A stretch of DNA of 64,000 bases, from contig NZ_JAUFQI010000001.1 in NCBI RefSeq assembly GCF_030409715.1, positions 2,902,501 to 2,966,500 of the forward strand, read 5' to 3'. The translations under genes were made by a program, and so were the position numbers. The DNA is from Reinekea marina (lineage in GTDB: Bacteria > Pseudomonadota > Gammaproteobacteria > Pseudomonadales > Natronospirillaceae). The notes below the pieces were generated by a model, which saw nothing but the letters and a program-made list of their open reading frames with translations, did not search any database and was not told the DNA's origin. Positions 55,544-63,955 of this stretch are shown in pieces (the stretch's first letter is position 1; every line of letters begins with the position of its first letter).

Positions 55544-55566
55544 TTTACAGCTTTTTGAGCTGTAAA
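55544..55566 (-). promoter_or_regulatory. Second hairpin immediately after infC
   Basis: Perfect stem TTTACAGCT / AGCTGTAAA (55544-55552, 55558-55566) with loop TTTTG, starting right at the infC stop. Together with the UUCG hairpin it makes the infC-rpmI junction structured, where L20 autoregulation acts in E. coli. Confidence 0.5.
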
Positions 55567-56106
55567 TTACTTCTTCTTAGAAGGCGCTAAGACCATGGTT
55601 AACTGTCGACCTTCCATTTTAGGACGTAATTCAACAGTTGCATAATCTTCCAAGTCGGTTTCTACGCGCTTCAACAACTCCATTCCGAGTTCTTGATGGG
55701 CCATTTCACGGCCACGGAAGCGTAAAGTGATCTTGGTTTTATTGCCTTCTTCAAGGAAACGGATCAGGTTACGTAACTTAACGTTATAGTCACCAATGTC
55801 CGTATTCGGGCGGAATTTAATTTCCTTAACCTGTACTTGAGACTGCTTCTTCTTCGCGGCGGCTTTAGACTTTTTCTCTTCATAGAGTTTTTTGCCCAAA
55901 TCCATGATTTTAGCCACGATTGGATCGGCGTTAGAGATTTGAACTAGCTCTAACCCCGCAGCTTTAGCTAGGTTTATCGCCTCATCTAAAGGTGTAATAC
56001 CAAGCTGCTCTCCAGTTTCAGAAATTAAACGAACTTCCGCTGCTTCGATCTGGTCATTAATGACGTGTCGGCTATTAGCTTTAGCCGCTCTCGCGTTGCG
56101 TTTTAT
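55567..56106 (-). CDS. infC: Translation initiation factor IF-3 with ATA start codon
   Basis: About 179 residues once extended upstream: [18 protein letters not shown], then [54 protein letters not shown] and [12 protein letters not shown]. These are the complete IF-3 N and C domains. The only stop-free extension reaches ATA at 56104-56106, five bases (with GTT between) from the thrS stop, and GGAG lies eight bases upstream of ATA. IF-3 genes use rare start codons for autoregulation. The GTG at 55917 would remove half the protein and is rejected. Confidence 0.93.
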   Translation of the reverse strand: MKRNARAAKANSRHVINDQIEAAEVRLISETGEQLGITPLDEAINLAKAAGLELVQISNADPIVAKIMDLGKKLYEEKKSKAAAKKKQSQVQVKEIKFRPNTDIGDYNVKLRNLIRFLEEGNKTKITLRFRGREMAHQELGMELLKRVETDLEDYATVELRPKMEGRQLTMVLAPSKKK

Positions 56107-56109
56107 AAC

Positions 56110-58044
56110 TTATTCTCCGTTCTGGTTAATAATTCTACCTTTACGAGCCACATCGGCACGTAATAGGTCGCTAAATTCATCGTAAGTCATTACACCAAGG
56201 TCTTCACCTTCGCGTGTACGAACAGCAACCTTACCGTTCTCGACTTCTTTGTCTCCAATTACAATTAAGTAAGGGACACGCTGAATTGTATGCTCGCGGA
56301 TTTTAAAGCCGATCTTCTCATTTCTCAAGTCAGCTTTGGCTCTAAAACCATCTTTTTCGAGTTTTTCGGCGATTAATTGCACATTTTCTGCCTGAGCATC
56401 GGTAATATTGCAAATAACCGCCTGCGTTGGCGCTAACCAAGCGGGCATTGCACCTGCATATTGCTCGATTAAAATGCCAATGAATCGCTCGAAGCTACCT
56501 ACTATAGCACGATGAAGCATCACTGGCGTCTGTCTTTCGCCATGCTCATCAACAAATTGTGCATCTAAACGGCCTGGCATTGAGAAATCGACCTGAATCG
56601 TACCGCACTGCCACAACCTACCAAGGCTATCTTTAAGTGTAAACTCAATTTTAGGGCCGTAAAAGGCACCTTCACCTGGTAAAATTGACCACTCTTTGCC
56701 AGTAGCATCAAGGGCTTCTTTTAAAGCGGCTTCTGCTTTATCCCATACAGCATCATCACCCACACGCTGTTCAGGGCGAGTAGATAGCTTGAGGATGTAA
56801 TCGTCGTAGCCAAAGTCTTTATAAACTTCGTCTAGCATACCAATAAATGATGACACTTCCGATTGAATCTGATCTTCAGCACAGAAGATGTGTGCATCGT
56901 CCTGTACAAATCCACGTACACGCATAATGCCGTGCAACGCGCCAGAGGCTTCATCTCGGTGGCAAGAACCAAACTCCGCTAAACGCAACGGTAAATCACG
57001 GTAGCTCTTTAAGCCTTGGTTAAACACCTGTACGTGACAAGGACAGTTCATTGGCTTCACGGCGTTATCACGAGATTCGCTGTGCGTCGTGAACATGCTG
57101 TCTTGGAATTTATCCCAATGACCAGAACGCTCCCACAAAGATCGGTCAACGATCATTGGCGTTTTAATTTCATCGTAGCCATGCTTGCGCTGTTTCTCAC
57201 GCATGTATTGCTCGATTACTTGATAAATAGTCCAGCCATTAGGGTGCCAAAATACCATGCCCGGTGCGTCTTCTTGCAAATGGAAGAGATCGAGTTTTTT
57301 ACCAATTTTACGGTGGTCACGCTTTTCGGCTTCTTCTAAGAAGTTTAAATGTGCTTTTAATTGCTTTTTATCGGCCCATGCCGTGCCATAAATACGCTGT
57401 AACTGCTTATTTTGGCTATCGCCACGCCAGTAGGCACCAGATATACGCATTAGTTTAAAGAACTGACAGAACTTCATGTTTGGCACATGCGGGCCACGGC
57501 ACATATCAACGTACTCTTCGTGATGATACAAACCAGGGCGATCATCTTTGCTGATATTTTGCTCTAAGATTTCTTTTTTGTAAGGCTCATCACGCTCGGT
57601 GAAAACGTCGTGCGCTTCTTGCCAGCTGACGGCTTTTTTCACAACCTGATAGTTGGTTTTAGCCAACTTCATCATGTGTTTTTCAAGCGCGTCTAAATCT
57701 TCCTCAGTGAGGCGGTGCTCCATATCGATATCGTAATAGAAGCCGTTTTCAATGGTTGGACCAATCGCCATTTTGGCATCTGGATACAACTGCTTGATAG
57801 CATGACCGATTAAATGCGCACAAGAGTGACGGATAATTTCTAAGCCATCGTCATCTTTCGGCGTGATAATTTGAATATCGGAATCTTCGGTCACTAAATC
57901 ACATGCATCAACACGCTCACCATTAATACGGCCGGCTAACGTATTGCGCGCCAAACCTGGGCCAATATCTTCGGCAATTTGCATAATAGAAACGGGTTGA
58001 TCGAACTCGCGCTTTGAACCATCTGGTAAAGTAATAACTGGCAT
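56110..58044 (-). CDS. thrS: Threonine-tRNA ligase
   Basis: 644 residues, E. coli-like length and layout: TGS domain, editing domain (HxxxH), and catalytic core with zinc ligands in [16 protein letters not shown] and MLHRAIVG. The anticodon-binding domain ends the protein. AGGAG lies eight bases before ATG. The 5' leader carries tRNA-Thr-like hairpins (see regulatory feature). First gene of the operon; infC starts 3 bp after its stop. Confidence 0.97.
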   Translation of the reverse strand: MPVITLPDGSKREFDQPVSIMQIAEDIGPGLARNTLAGRINGERVDACDLVTEDSDIQIITPKDDDGLEIIRHSCAHLIGHAIKQLYPDAKMAIGPTIENGFYYDIDMEHRLTEEDLDALEKHMMKLAKTNYQVVKKAVSWQEAHDVFTERDEPYKKEILEQNISKDDRPGLYHHEEYVDMCRGPHVPNMKFCQFFKLMRISGAYWRGDSQNKQLQRIYGTAWADKKQLKAHLNFLEEAEKRDHRKIGKKLDLFHLQEDAPGMVFWHPNGWTIYQVIEQYMREKQRKHGYDEIKTPMIVDRSLWERSGHWDKFQDSMFTTHSESRDNAVKPMNCPCHVQVFNQGLKSYRDLPLRLAEFGSCHRDEASGALHGIMRVRGFVQDDAHIFCAEDQIQSEVSSFIGMLDEVYKDFGYDDYILKLSTRPEQRVGDDAVWDKAEAALKEALDATGKEWSILPGEGAFYGPKIEFTLKDSLGRLWQCGTIQVDFSMPGRLDAQFVDEHGERQTPVMLHRAIVGSFERFIGILIEQYAGAMPAWLAPTQAVICNITDAQAENVQLIAEKLEKDGFRAKADLRNEKIGFKIREHTIQRVPYLIVIGDKEVENGKVAVRTREGEDLGVMTYDEFSDLLRADVARKGRIINQNGE

Positions 58045-58155
58045 TGCAGTCTCCTTCAGTGGTGACCCCTACCAAGGGCCACGTGTTGGATGTAAATTTG
58101 AATAATATTGGAATACGGTTAGCGCCTACCCTTACGAAGGGACCGCACGTTAACC
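58045..58155 (-). promoter_or_regulatory. thrS leader with two tRNA-Thr anticodon-arm mimics
   Basis: On the minus strand, hairpin A (58117-58155) has outer pairs GGTTA/TAACC and GTGC/GCGC and an apical arm CCCTT-CGT-AAGGG, giving loop TTCGTAA as in tRNA-Thr(CGU). Hairpin B (58062-58082) is an eight-pair helix GTGGCCCT / GGGGTCAC with TGGTA at the tip, placing GGU as in tRNA-Thr(GGU). A 34-nt AT-rich strand separates them, and the thrS ribosome-binding site and ATG lie directly downstream. This matches the domain plan of the E. coli thrS translational operator, where ThrRS binds anticodon-like hairpins and blocks the ribosome. Confidence 0.82.
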
Positions 58156-58186
58156 ATAAAGCGAAAAATTTACGCTCAAGATTGAA

Positions 58187-58216
58187 ACTATAGCATAACA
58201 ACCTGGCCGTTTGTAA
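58187..58216 (-). promoter_or_regulatory. Candidate sigma-70 promoter of thrS
   Basis: On the minus strand, TTACAA (58216-58211) and TATAGT (58192-58187) are separated by 18 bp and sit about 145 bp upstream of the thrS ATG, just before the hairpin leader. Plausible but not unique. Confidence 0.4.
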
Positions 58217-58259
58217 CCGCGAAACTCGCAAGAATGGAGCGAATAGAGGGCAATTCGGA

Positions 58260-59984
58260 CTACTTTAATTTGATGCCAACCGCGCTAATTTGATCGTCTG
58301 TAATTTCACGTACAATTAAGGTCACACTGCCCAGCTTCACTTGATCCCCTACCACCGGTTTTCCATGAAATTGCTGTAAAATGTAACCTTTAACGGTTTG
58401 GTTCTCGATCTGTTCCTCTATGTCTAAGCCATAGACTGAAGCAATGTCTGCCAATGTAGCGGTAGGTTGCAAAGTAAATTCACCAAAGAATCGGTTTGCA
58501 TCTAACTGAGCATTGTGAGCTTCCGGTGCGAATGCACGACCCAATACCGCTCTGGCATTGCCACCGGCTAAAAACAAAACTCGATCGCCTACGTTTAATC
58601 GTTGACCTTTAGATGGGTTCAGCAAGACTCCTTTGCGGATAACGCCTATCATTTGACTGCCTTCGATACTGGGTAAATGTAAAGGATCGCTTGCTTGAAC
58701 TTGGCTGCCGGCAAGTACGGGGTAAACTAAGAGCTCTTTGTCAGAAACATCAGGCAACGTTAAGTGCACGTAATCAGGCTGACTGGCCGTTACGGGCACT
58801 TTAATCTTCAACCATTTAGCCACAGGAGCAATGGTCCAGCCTTGAACCACCAATGAAATTAACACCACAAAAAAGACCAACTCAAAGTACATTTGTGAAG
58901 TATTTAAACCGGCCAAATAGGGAAACAACGCTAAAATTATCGGTACCGCGCCGCGAAGACCACACCAACTAATAAACACTTGCTCACGCCAAGGGAAATG
59001 AAAGGGCAACAATGAAATGAACACGGCAATTGGACGAGCGACAAAAATAAGCACGGCAGCAATGCCTAAAGCAGGAACAACAATGGGTAATAATTCACTG
59101 GGTGTTACCAGCATGCCCAGCATTAAGAACATCCCTATTTGGCTTAGCCAAGCAACGCCATCGCTAAAACTATGAATGTCGCTACTGTAGGTCAATGGCT
59201 TATTGCCAATAATCACGCCCATGATAAAGATGGCAAGAAAACCACTGCCACCCCACATCATTGTTACACCAAACAAACTCATGGCACCGGCCAGTGCCAA
59301 TAAAGGGTACGACGACGACGGCAAATGCACTCGCCGAAGCGTTTCAACCAAACAATAGCCCCCTGCAAAGCCAACGGCCATACCTAACCCCATCTGCTGA
59401 AGCAACTCACTCGCAATCGTCCAACCTTGATCGCCACTGTCGCCTAACATAAGCAATTCGACCAAAGTGATGGTTAAGAAAATAGCCATAGGATCGTTAG
59501 AGCCCGACTCAATCTCTAACGTTGCGCTGGTACGTTCTTTGAGCTCAACACCGGCATTTCGAATAAGACCAAACACCGCCGCAGCATCTGTAGAACCTAC
59601 AATAGCCCCGATTAAAAACCCTTCTAAAACACTCACATTTAAAATAAAGTGCGCGGCTAATCCTGTAAAAGCGGCGGTTCCCAATACACCGACCGTAGCC
59701 AGAGATAGCGCGGGCTTTAAGCTAACGCGAAAACTGTCTTTTCTGGTACCCAATCCGCCATCAAAAATAATAATCGCTAAGGCAATATGCCCCAATAAAA
59801 AGGCGATGTTAAAATCATTAAACTCAACGCCAATAATGCCATCTTCACCAACCAACATACCCAATACCAGAAACACCAATAAAATTGGCGCACCGGTACG
59901 ATGCGTAAAAAAGCTGGCGACTACACTTATGAACGCTAATGTGGCAGCGCCAAAAATATAGAGATAAGTCAGTTCAACAGTCAC
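58260..59984 (-). CDS. nhaP2: Potassium/proton antiporter NhaP2/CvrA type
   Basis: 574 residues: about twelve helices of a CPA1 antiporter (about 1-395) with ESGSNDPMAIFLTI, FDGGLGTRKDSF and CGLRGAVPIILALFP, then an RCK_C (TrkA_C) domain (about 410-490, LPSIEGSQMIGVI) and a CorC/HlyC-type tail. This layout is that of NhaP2 (CvrA), which exports K+ in exchange for H+ and is linked to osmotic or alkaline stress. Start is GTG 59984 with AAGGA six bases upstream. It lies 52 bp downstream of the MscS gene. Confidence 0.93.
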   Translation of the reverse strand: MTVELTYLYIFGAATLAFISVVASFFTHRTGAPILLVFLVLGMLVGEDGIIGVEFNDFNIAFLLGHIALAIIIFDGGLGTRKDSFRVSLKPALSLATVGVLGTAAFTGLAAHFILNVSVLEGFLIGAIVGSTDAAAVFGLIRNAGVELKERTSATLEIESGSNDPMAIFLTITLVELLMLGDSGDQGWTIASELLQQMGLGMAVGFAGGYCLVETLRRVHLPSSSYPLLALAGAMSLFGVTMMWGGSGFLAIFIMGVIIGNKPLTYSSDIHSFSDGVAWLSQIGMFLMLGMLVTPSELLPIVVPALGIAAVLIFVARPIAVFISLLPFHFPWREQVFISWCGLRGAVPIILALFPYLAGLNTSQMYFELVFFVVLISLVVQGWTIAPVAKWLKIKVPVTASQPDYVHLTLPDVSDKELLVYPVLAGSQVQASDPLHLPSIEGSQMIGVIRKGVLLNPSKGQRLNVGDRVLFLAGGNARAVLGRAFAPEAHNAQLDANRFFGEFTLQPTATLADIASVYGLDIEEQIENQTVKGYILQQFHGKPVVGDQVKLGSVTLIVREITDDQISAVGIKLK

Positions 59985-60036
59985 TATTGTTCCTTAATCA
60001 ATTTAGGGCTTACCCAAATATCAGTGCATCACGACG

Positions 60037-60915
60037 TTACTTATTGGAAGGGCTTTCATTCGTTACCTTTAATTCTTCCGTGTCACCTACTACACGAATC
60101 GGAATAGCCCCAGTTTCTGATCCGGCGTACAAACTGACATGCGGAAAAGGAATTTCAATGCCTTGCTCGTCGAAAACATTTTTAATTTTTTCAAACAACT
60201 CATTTTTTACGGTAAGGAAGTTTTCTCGTTTTGCCCAAACAGAAAACTGAAGATCGACAGAAGAATTGCCAAAACCTAGAATAATGAACAGCGGAGCCGG
60301 CTCTTCTAAACACAAATTATTTTTTTCGGCTATGTCGAGCAATACTTCCTTAACTTTATTAACGTCTTCTCGATATGCTATGCCAATCTGTAGATCTAAG
60401 CGTCGAATTGGGAATTTCGTTAGGGTTGTAATTTCAGATTTAATCATCGTTTCATTCGGGATACGAACAAATAAATTGTCAAAAGTGCGCAATTTCACCG
60501 ACAGTAGATCGATCGAAATAACCTCACCGGTCGTGCTTCCCACGCGGACGACATCTTTTATAGAAAAGGGACGCTCAATCATTAAAAACAGGCCACTGAT
60601 TAAGTTAGATGCAGAGGTTTGTGAAGCAAAACCAATGGCCACCGTTAATATACCGGCCGCACCGATCACAACACTTAAATCGAAGCCCAGTTCACGCAAC
60701 GCCGACATAATAAAAAGCACAATCAAAACGTAGTAAATTGACCGCCGAATGATCGTGAGATTGTGTATGGAAACTTTGTCATCAAGTAATTTAGCAACGG
60801 CTATGCTGGCAATACGAGCAACCAATAAACCAACCGCAAGTATTAAAATAGCACGCGAAGCCGACCACAACCGTGTCGAAGCCAACCATGTTAAAAATTC
60901 AATATTTTCATTCAT
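60037..60915 (-). CDS. Small MscS-type mechanosensitive channel
   Basis: About 292 residues: three helices (about 12-95), the pore-lining helix GAAGILTVAIGFASQTSASN, the beta domain (GEVISIDLLSVKLRTFDN) and a C-terminal alpha/beta domain. Length and pattern match small MscS channels. AAGGAG six bases before ATG 60915 decides the start over ATG 60936. It follows the DUF432 gene by 22 bp and precedes nhaP2. Confidence 0.9.
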   Translation of the reverse strand: MNENIEFLTWLASTRLWSASRAILILAVGLLVARIASIAVAKLLDDKVSIHNLTIIRRSIYYVLIVLFIMSALRELGFDLSVVIGAAGILTVAIGFASQTSASNLISGLFLMIERPFSIKDVVRVGSTTGEVISIDLLSVKLRTFDNLFVRIPNETMIKSEITTLTKFPIRRLDLQIGIAYREDVNKVKEVLLDIAEKNNLCLEEPAPLFIILGFGNSSVDLQFSVWAKRENFLTVKNELFEKIKNVFDEQGIEIPFPHVSLYAGSETGAIPIRVVGDTEELKVTNESPSNK

Positions 60916-60936
60916 AAGGAACTCCTTGTTCTGCAC

Positions 60937-61731
60937 TTATGCAAATAAGCTGCTAAGTGAGCGAATGAGCCGATGTTTACTCACTTCAATTCTTGGCGCA
61001 GCCACGCGTTGAGCCTCTCCGGCTTCACTTGGCGCACTTTTATCGAGCGTCAGTACAACGGAATCTTCATCTTGCTCTCGCGTCACCGTCAGCGCTTCCG
61101 TCCACAAGTAACCCGAACGGTCGCTGAATAAGCTCAGCATGGGTACCGGTAGGTTAAATTGATCAATCACTAGCACTTCATTGCTGTCGTTCACCACATT
61201 GACCGGTGTAATCGCCCTATGTGTGCGCCGCTCTATAAGCTCTAAATTTAGTCGAGCGTCGGTATGCTTTGAATAGCACATTTCGCCCTCTATGGTCGTT
61301 GGTCCAAACCAAGAATCCGAAGGACGCCAAAACGGTTGGTCAAAAAACGGATCATGTTCCGGTGCAATGGTCACTTGAAACCACAAGGGCGTACTGACAT
61401 AAAGCCGCCCAGTTTCACCTGGCATAATATTCAATGGCCGGCTAGGCCGACTGGTAATAGACCTATCTGCGAGAGCGGGTTGTATAATTATTTGGCTCTC
61501 GGTCGCCTTAAATAAATAGCGACATAAGCTTTCGTCATCGGGCAAAGTGTTTGGCGCTATCTTTCCTTGCTCCAACACAGTAACCCCCGCTTCTTCTAAA
61601 GCATCGACATTCCAGATATTCCATTCAGCCTGAAGCCGCCGAAGCACAAACTGTCGAGACCCAATAGACCAAGACGCCGCTTCATTTACTTCAAATTGAA
61701 AGGCTCCCCACCAAGGCTTTTGCACTTGCAT
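60937..61731 (-). CDS. DUF432 domain protein linked to MscS
   Basis: 264 residues, soluble. Internal blocks FQFEVNEAASWSIG, IMPGETGRLYVSTPLWFQVT and TVTREQDEDSVVLTLD correspond to DUF432, a domain often found next to mechanosensitive channel genes. Function unknown. AAGGA six bases before the ATG. First gene of an apparent operon with MscS and nhaP2. Confidence 0.8.
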   Translation of the reverse strand: MQVQKPWWGAFQFEVNEAASWSIGSRQFVLRRLQAEWNIWNVDALEEAGVTVLEQGKIAPNTLPDDESLCRYLFKATESQIIIQPALADRSITSRPSRPLNIMPGETGRLYVSTPLWFQVTIAPEHDPFFDQPFWRPSDSWFGPTTIEGEMCYSKHTDARLNLELIERRTHRAITPVNVVNDSNEVLVIDQFNLPVPMLSLFSDRSGYLWTEALTVTREQDEDSVVLTLDKSAPSEAGEAQRVAAPRIEVSKHRLIRSLSSLFA

Positions 61732-61942
61732 TGTTTTTCCTTAATTGATGAAACTGACCCATAACTCCAAGATACCGAGAAAATTATCGATTGCACGAAT
61801 ATATTAGCCTGAATTATGAATCCACTGGGTTAAAACAGCCTCTATATTAGAATACTCGCACAGCCCTATGGATAATTTGCTTATTGAACAATTAATAGAC
61901 TATATTAGAAAAACCAAAAATAAGAATAGCGAGCGAGGTTTT

Positions 61943-62503
61943 ATGAATAGATTTTTAACATTTCTGACCTTAATAGGATTAGCGGTAAACGGTGCAATGG
62001 CGGACAATTCATTGCCAATTTCCAGTGACATTACCGAAGTCACTGTAAACACGGACGAAGGACCCTTTACCATTACCCGCCAAGCCAATGACATGCAACT
62101 CATTGGCGGCGTACTTCAACCATTGATCCCTGTAGCCGGGGTACACCCTATGGGCGAGTTGGAAGTACTTGAAGCGCTCAATGACCCAGAATTTGTGGTA
62201 GTTGACATGAGAACCATCGACTGGCGTGCAAAGAGCACCATCCCCGGCAGTATTCATATTCCTTACATAGAAATAGCAGCCCGCTTAGACGAGCTTGGCT
62301 GCACGGGTTCAGAGGGCGCATGGGATTGTACAAACGCACGTAAAGTGGTCGCGTTTTGCAACGGCCCAGCTTGTGGTCAGTCGCCTATCGCCATTCGCGC
62401 CATGGACAGAGAAGGTTACCCCACCGATAAAATTTACTACTACCGCGGCGGGATGCAAAGCTGGACAGTCATGGGGCTGAGTGTGTTGGAGGATGCGTTT
62501 TAA
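61943..62503 (+). CDS. Exported rhodanese-like protein
   Basis: About 186 residues. A signal peptide (MNRFLTFLTLIGLAVNGAMA) is followed by a rhodanese domain with VVDMRTIDWRA and GSIHIPY, and an active-site Cys in FCNGPACGQSP. Thus a periplasmic sulfurtransferase or sulfide-handling protein. ATG 61943 has GAGG four bases upstream; an upstream ATG at 61868 is rejected because it would bury the signal peptide. A hairpin follows its stop. Confidence 0.85.
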   Translation: MNRFLTFLTLIGLAVNGAMADNSLPISSDITEVTVNTDEGPFTITRQANDMQLIGGVLQPLIPVAGVHPMGELEVLEALNDPEFVVVDMRTIDWRAKSTIPGSIHIPYIEIAARLDELGCTGSEGAWDCTNARKVVAFCNGPACGQSPIAIRAMDREGYPTDKIYYYRGGMQSWTVMGLSVLEDAF

Positions 62504-62522
62504 TTTTAAGCGAAAAAACATA

Positions 62523-62561
62523 GTGCAAGCATAAAGGCTCACCCTTGGAGCTTGCACATTT
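62523..62561 (+). terminator. Probable terminator after the exported rhodanese
   Basis: Stem GTGCAAGC / GCTTGCAC (62523-62530, 62550-62557) with a 19-nt loop, then ATTTTC. The loop is long, so confidence is moderate. Confidence 0.5.
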
Positions 62562-62662
62562 TCTTCCGTACCCGCTCTTTCAAACTTGAATAGATTCCAC
62601 CACCACTTATTGTCACTCCAATGTACCCTACCTAGAAATACAAAAACCAAAACAGAGTCAAC

Positions 62663-63430
62663 ATGCCCACGCCAAATGAACTCATTGAACGATTAACACA
62701 AATTGGACAATCTCTTAAAAACACCAATGCTGCCTATGCACTGCTAGGGCTTGGTTCTGCTGGTAGAGAACAGGACCGCTTAGATCAATATTCCGATTTA
62801 GATTTTTTTGTCATTGCGAAAGAACAGAAAAAACAATCATTTTTAAAAGACCTGAGCTGGCTTACCCAAATATCACCTGCCGGATACTACTTTCAAAACA
62901 CCGTAGACGGCTTTAAGTTTTTATATAAAGACGGTATTTTTTGTGAGTTTGCTATTTTTGAAGCAGACGAATTACCCAGCATTCCATTCAGCCAAGGCAA
63001 AGTAATTTGGTCTGAGTCAGGTTTTGATACCTCACTATTACACCCAACATCGACACAAGGCGTATACCAGCGAAGTGACGATATTGAATGGATACTCGGC
63101 GAAGCCCTTACAAACCTCTATGTTGGGTTAGGCCGATACCAAAGAGGTGAAAAGTTATCGGCCTTTAAATTTGTGCAGAGCTTTGCCTTAGATCGATTGA
63201 TCGATTTGTGCCACATCCAGTGGACCCCCAAACAAAACAGCCAAGATATTTTCATGCCCGATAGACGGCTTGAAAATCGATTTGAAGCAGCCGAAGCTCT
63301 CATAGATCAATGCGCGCAAGGTTATAGCAAAACAATTGAATCGGCATTGGCGCAGTTGCGGTGGTTAGAAGAGCATTTTGAAGTAAATAGCGCTATCGCT
63401 GGTGAGATTAGAAGGCTGGGAAAGAAATAA
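62663..63430 (+). CDS. Nucleotidyltransferase-fold protein
   Basis: 255 residues. The N-terminal motif GLGSAGREQDRLDQYSDLDF is a pol beta-type GS..DxD nucleotidyltransferase signature with both metal Asp residues. The middle and end are helical (about 150-250). Neither an antitoxin partner nor an aminoglycoside context is nearby, so it could be a resistance-like, toxin-like or housekeeping transferase; substrate is unknown. The gene appears intact. Confidence 0.75.
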   Translation: MPTPNELIERLTQIGQSLKNTNAAYALLGLGSAGREQDRLDQYSDLDFFVIAKEQKKQSFLKDLSWLTQISPAGYYFQNTVDGFKFLYKDGIFCEFAIFEADELPSIPFSQGKVIWSESGFDTSLLHPTSTQGVYQRSDDIEWILGEALTNLYVGLGRYQRGEKLSAFKFVQSFALDRLIDLCHIQWTPKQNSQDIFMPDRRLENRFEAAEALIDQCAQGYSKTIESALAQLRWLEEHFEVNSAIAGEIRRLGKK

Positions 63431-63540
63431 CCAGATTCGCTTCGACCAGGCCGCTTCTCTTAAAACAAAATTGCAATCCTATTCCCGAATACATAGGCTA
63501 ACATTTCTAAGGTAGGGACGATGTAACGATGCGTGTGGAG
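63431..63540. other. Short gene-free spacer before the tRNA-derived array
   Basis: Contains no gene I recognise. It marks the transition from the nucleotidyltransferase gene to the repeat array. Confidence 0.5.
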
Positions 63541-63643
63541 CGGCATTCCTAGCGGATTTGGACTGGTCCGCATCCGGCGACGACCTTATAAACAGCCGTC
63601 AGTTCTAATCTGGCCTTCTACGACATAACCAGCAGACGAAAAA

Positions 63644-63671
63644 AAACCGCTAACCTTTCGATTAACGGTTT
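63644..63671 (-). terminator. Terminator in tRNA-derived unit 1
   Basis: AAACCGCTAA / TTAACGGTTT (63644-63653 and 63662-63671), one wobble pair, then a T run on the minus strand. Confidence 0.7.
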
Positions 63672-63781
63672 CTTAAATTGGTAGCGCGGCTGGATTTGGA
63701 CTGGCCCGCATCCGGCGACGACCTTATAAACAGCCGTCAGTTCTAATCTGGCCTTCTACGACAAAACCACCAGACGAAAAA

Positions 63782-63809
63782 AAACCGCTAACCTTTCGAT
63801 AAACGGTTT
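63782..63809 (-). terminator. Terminator in tRNA-derived unit 2
   Basis: Same hairpin as in unit 1, 138 bp away, with one changed base in the right arm (TAAACGGTTT). Confidence 0.65.
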
Positions 63810-63919
63810 CTTAAATTGGTAGCGCGGCTGGATTTGGACTGGCCCGCATCCGGCGACGACCTTATAAACAGCCGTCGGTTCTAATCTGGCCTTCTACGAC
63901 AAAACCACCAGACGAAAAA

Positions 63920-63947
63920 AAACCGCTAATCTTTCGATTAACGGTTT
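63920..63947 (-). terminator. Terminator directly after the initiator tRNA
   Basis: AAACCGCTAA / TTAACGGTTT (63920-63929 and 63938-63947) and T run on the minus strand, 9 bp past the CCA end of the tRNA. Confidence 0.8.
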
Positions 63948-63955
63948 CTTTAATG

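Larger units (their letters stand above)
63541..63955 (-). repeat. Three tandem 138-bp tRNA-derived units with terminators (rtT-like)
   Basis: Units at about 63541-63678, 63679-63816 and 63817-63955 are near-identical to each other. Each minus-strand unit contains a tRNA-like 3' end finishing in CGCGCTACCA (degenerate in the leftmost unit). The stretch upstream of that end can be aligned with an initiator tRNA, including TTTATAA for the anticodon loop region and GGTCGTCG before a T-arm-like CAAATCC, but with an inserted ~15 nt and no good cloverleaf. Each is followed by an AAACCG..CGGTTT terminator. They lie directly downstream of the true initiator tRNA. The layout recalls the rtT repeats after E. 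coli tyrT. Confidence 0.85.

Noticed and set aside
55567..55917. Short IF-3 reading from GTG 55917
   Set aside because: It would delete the N-terminal domain, which is clearly encoded upstream in frame to ATA 56104.
63541..63955. Possible CRISPR array from regularly spaced repeats
   Set aside because: The whole 138-bp unit is repeated; there are no unique spacers and no cas genes. The units are tRNA-derived.
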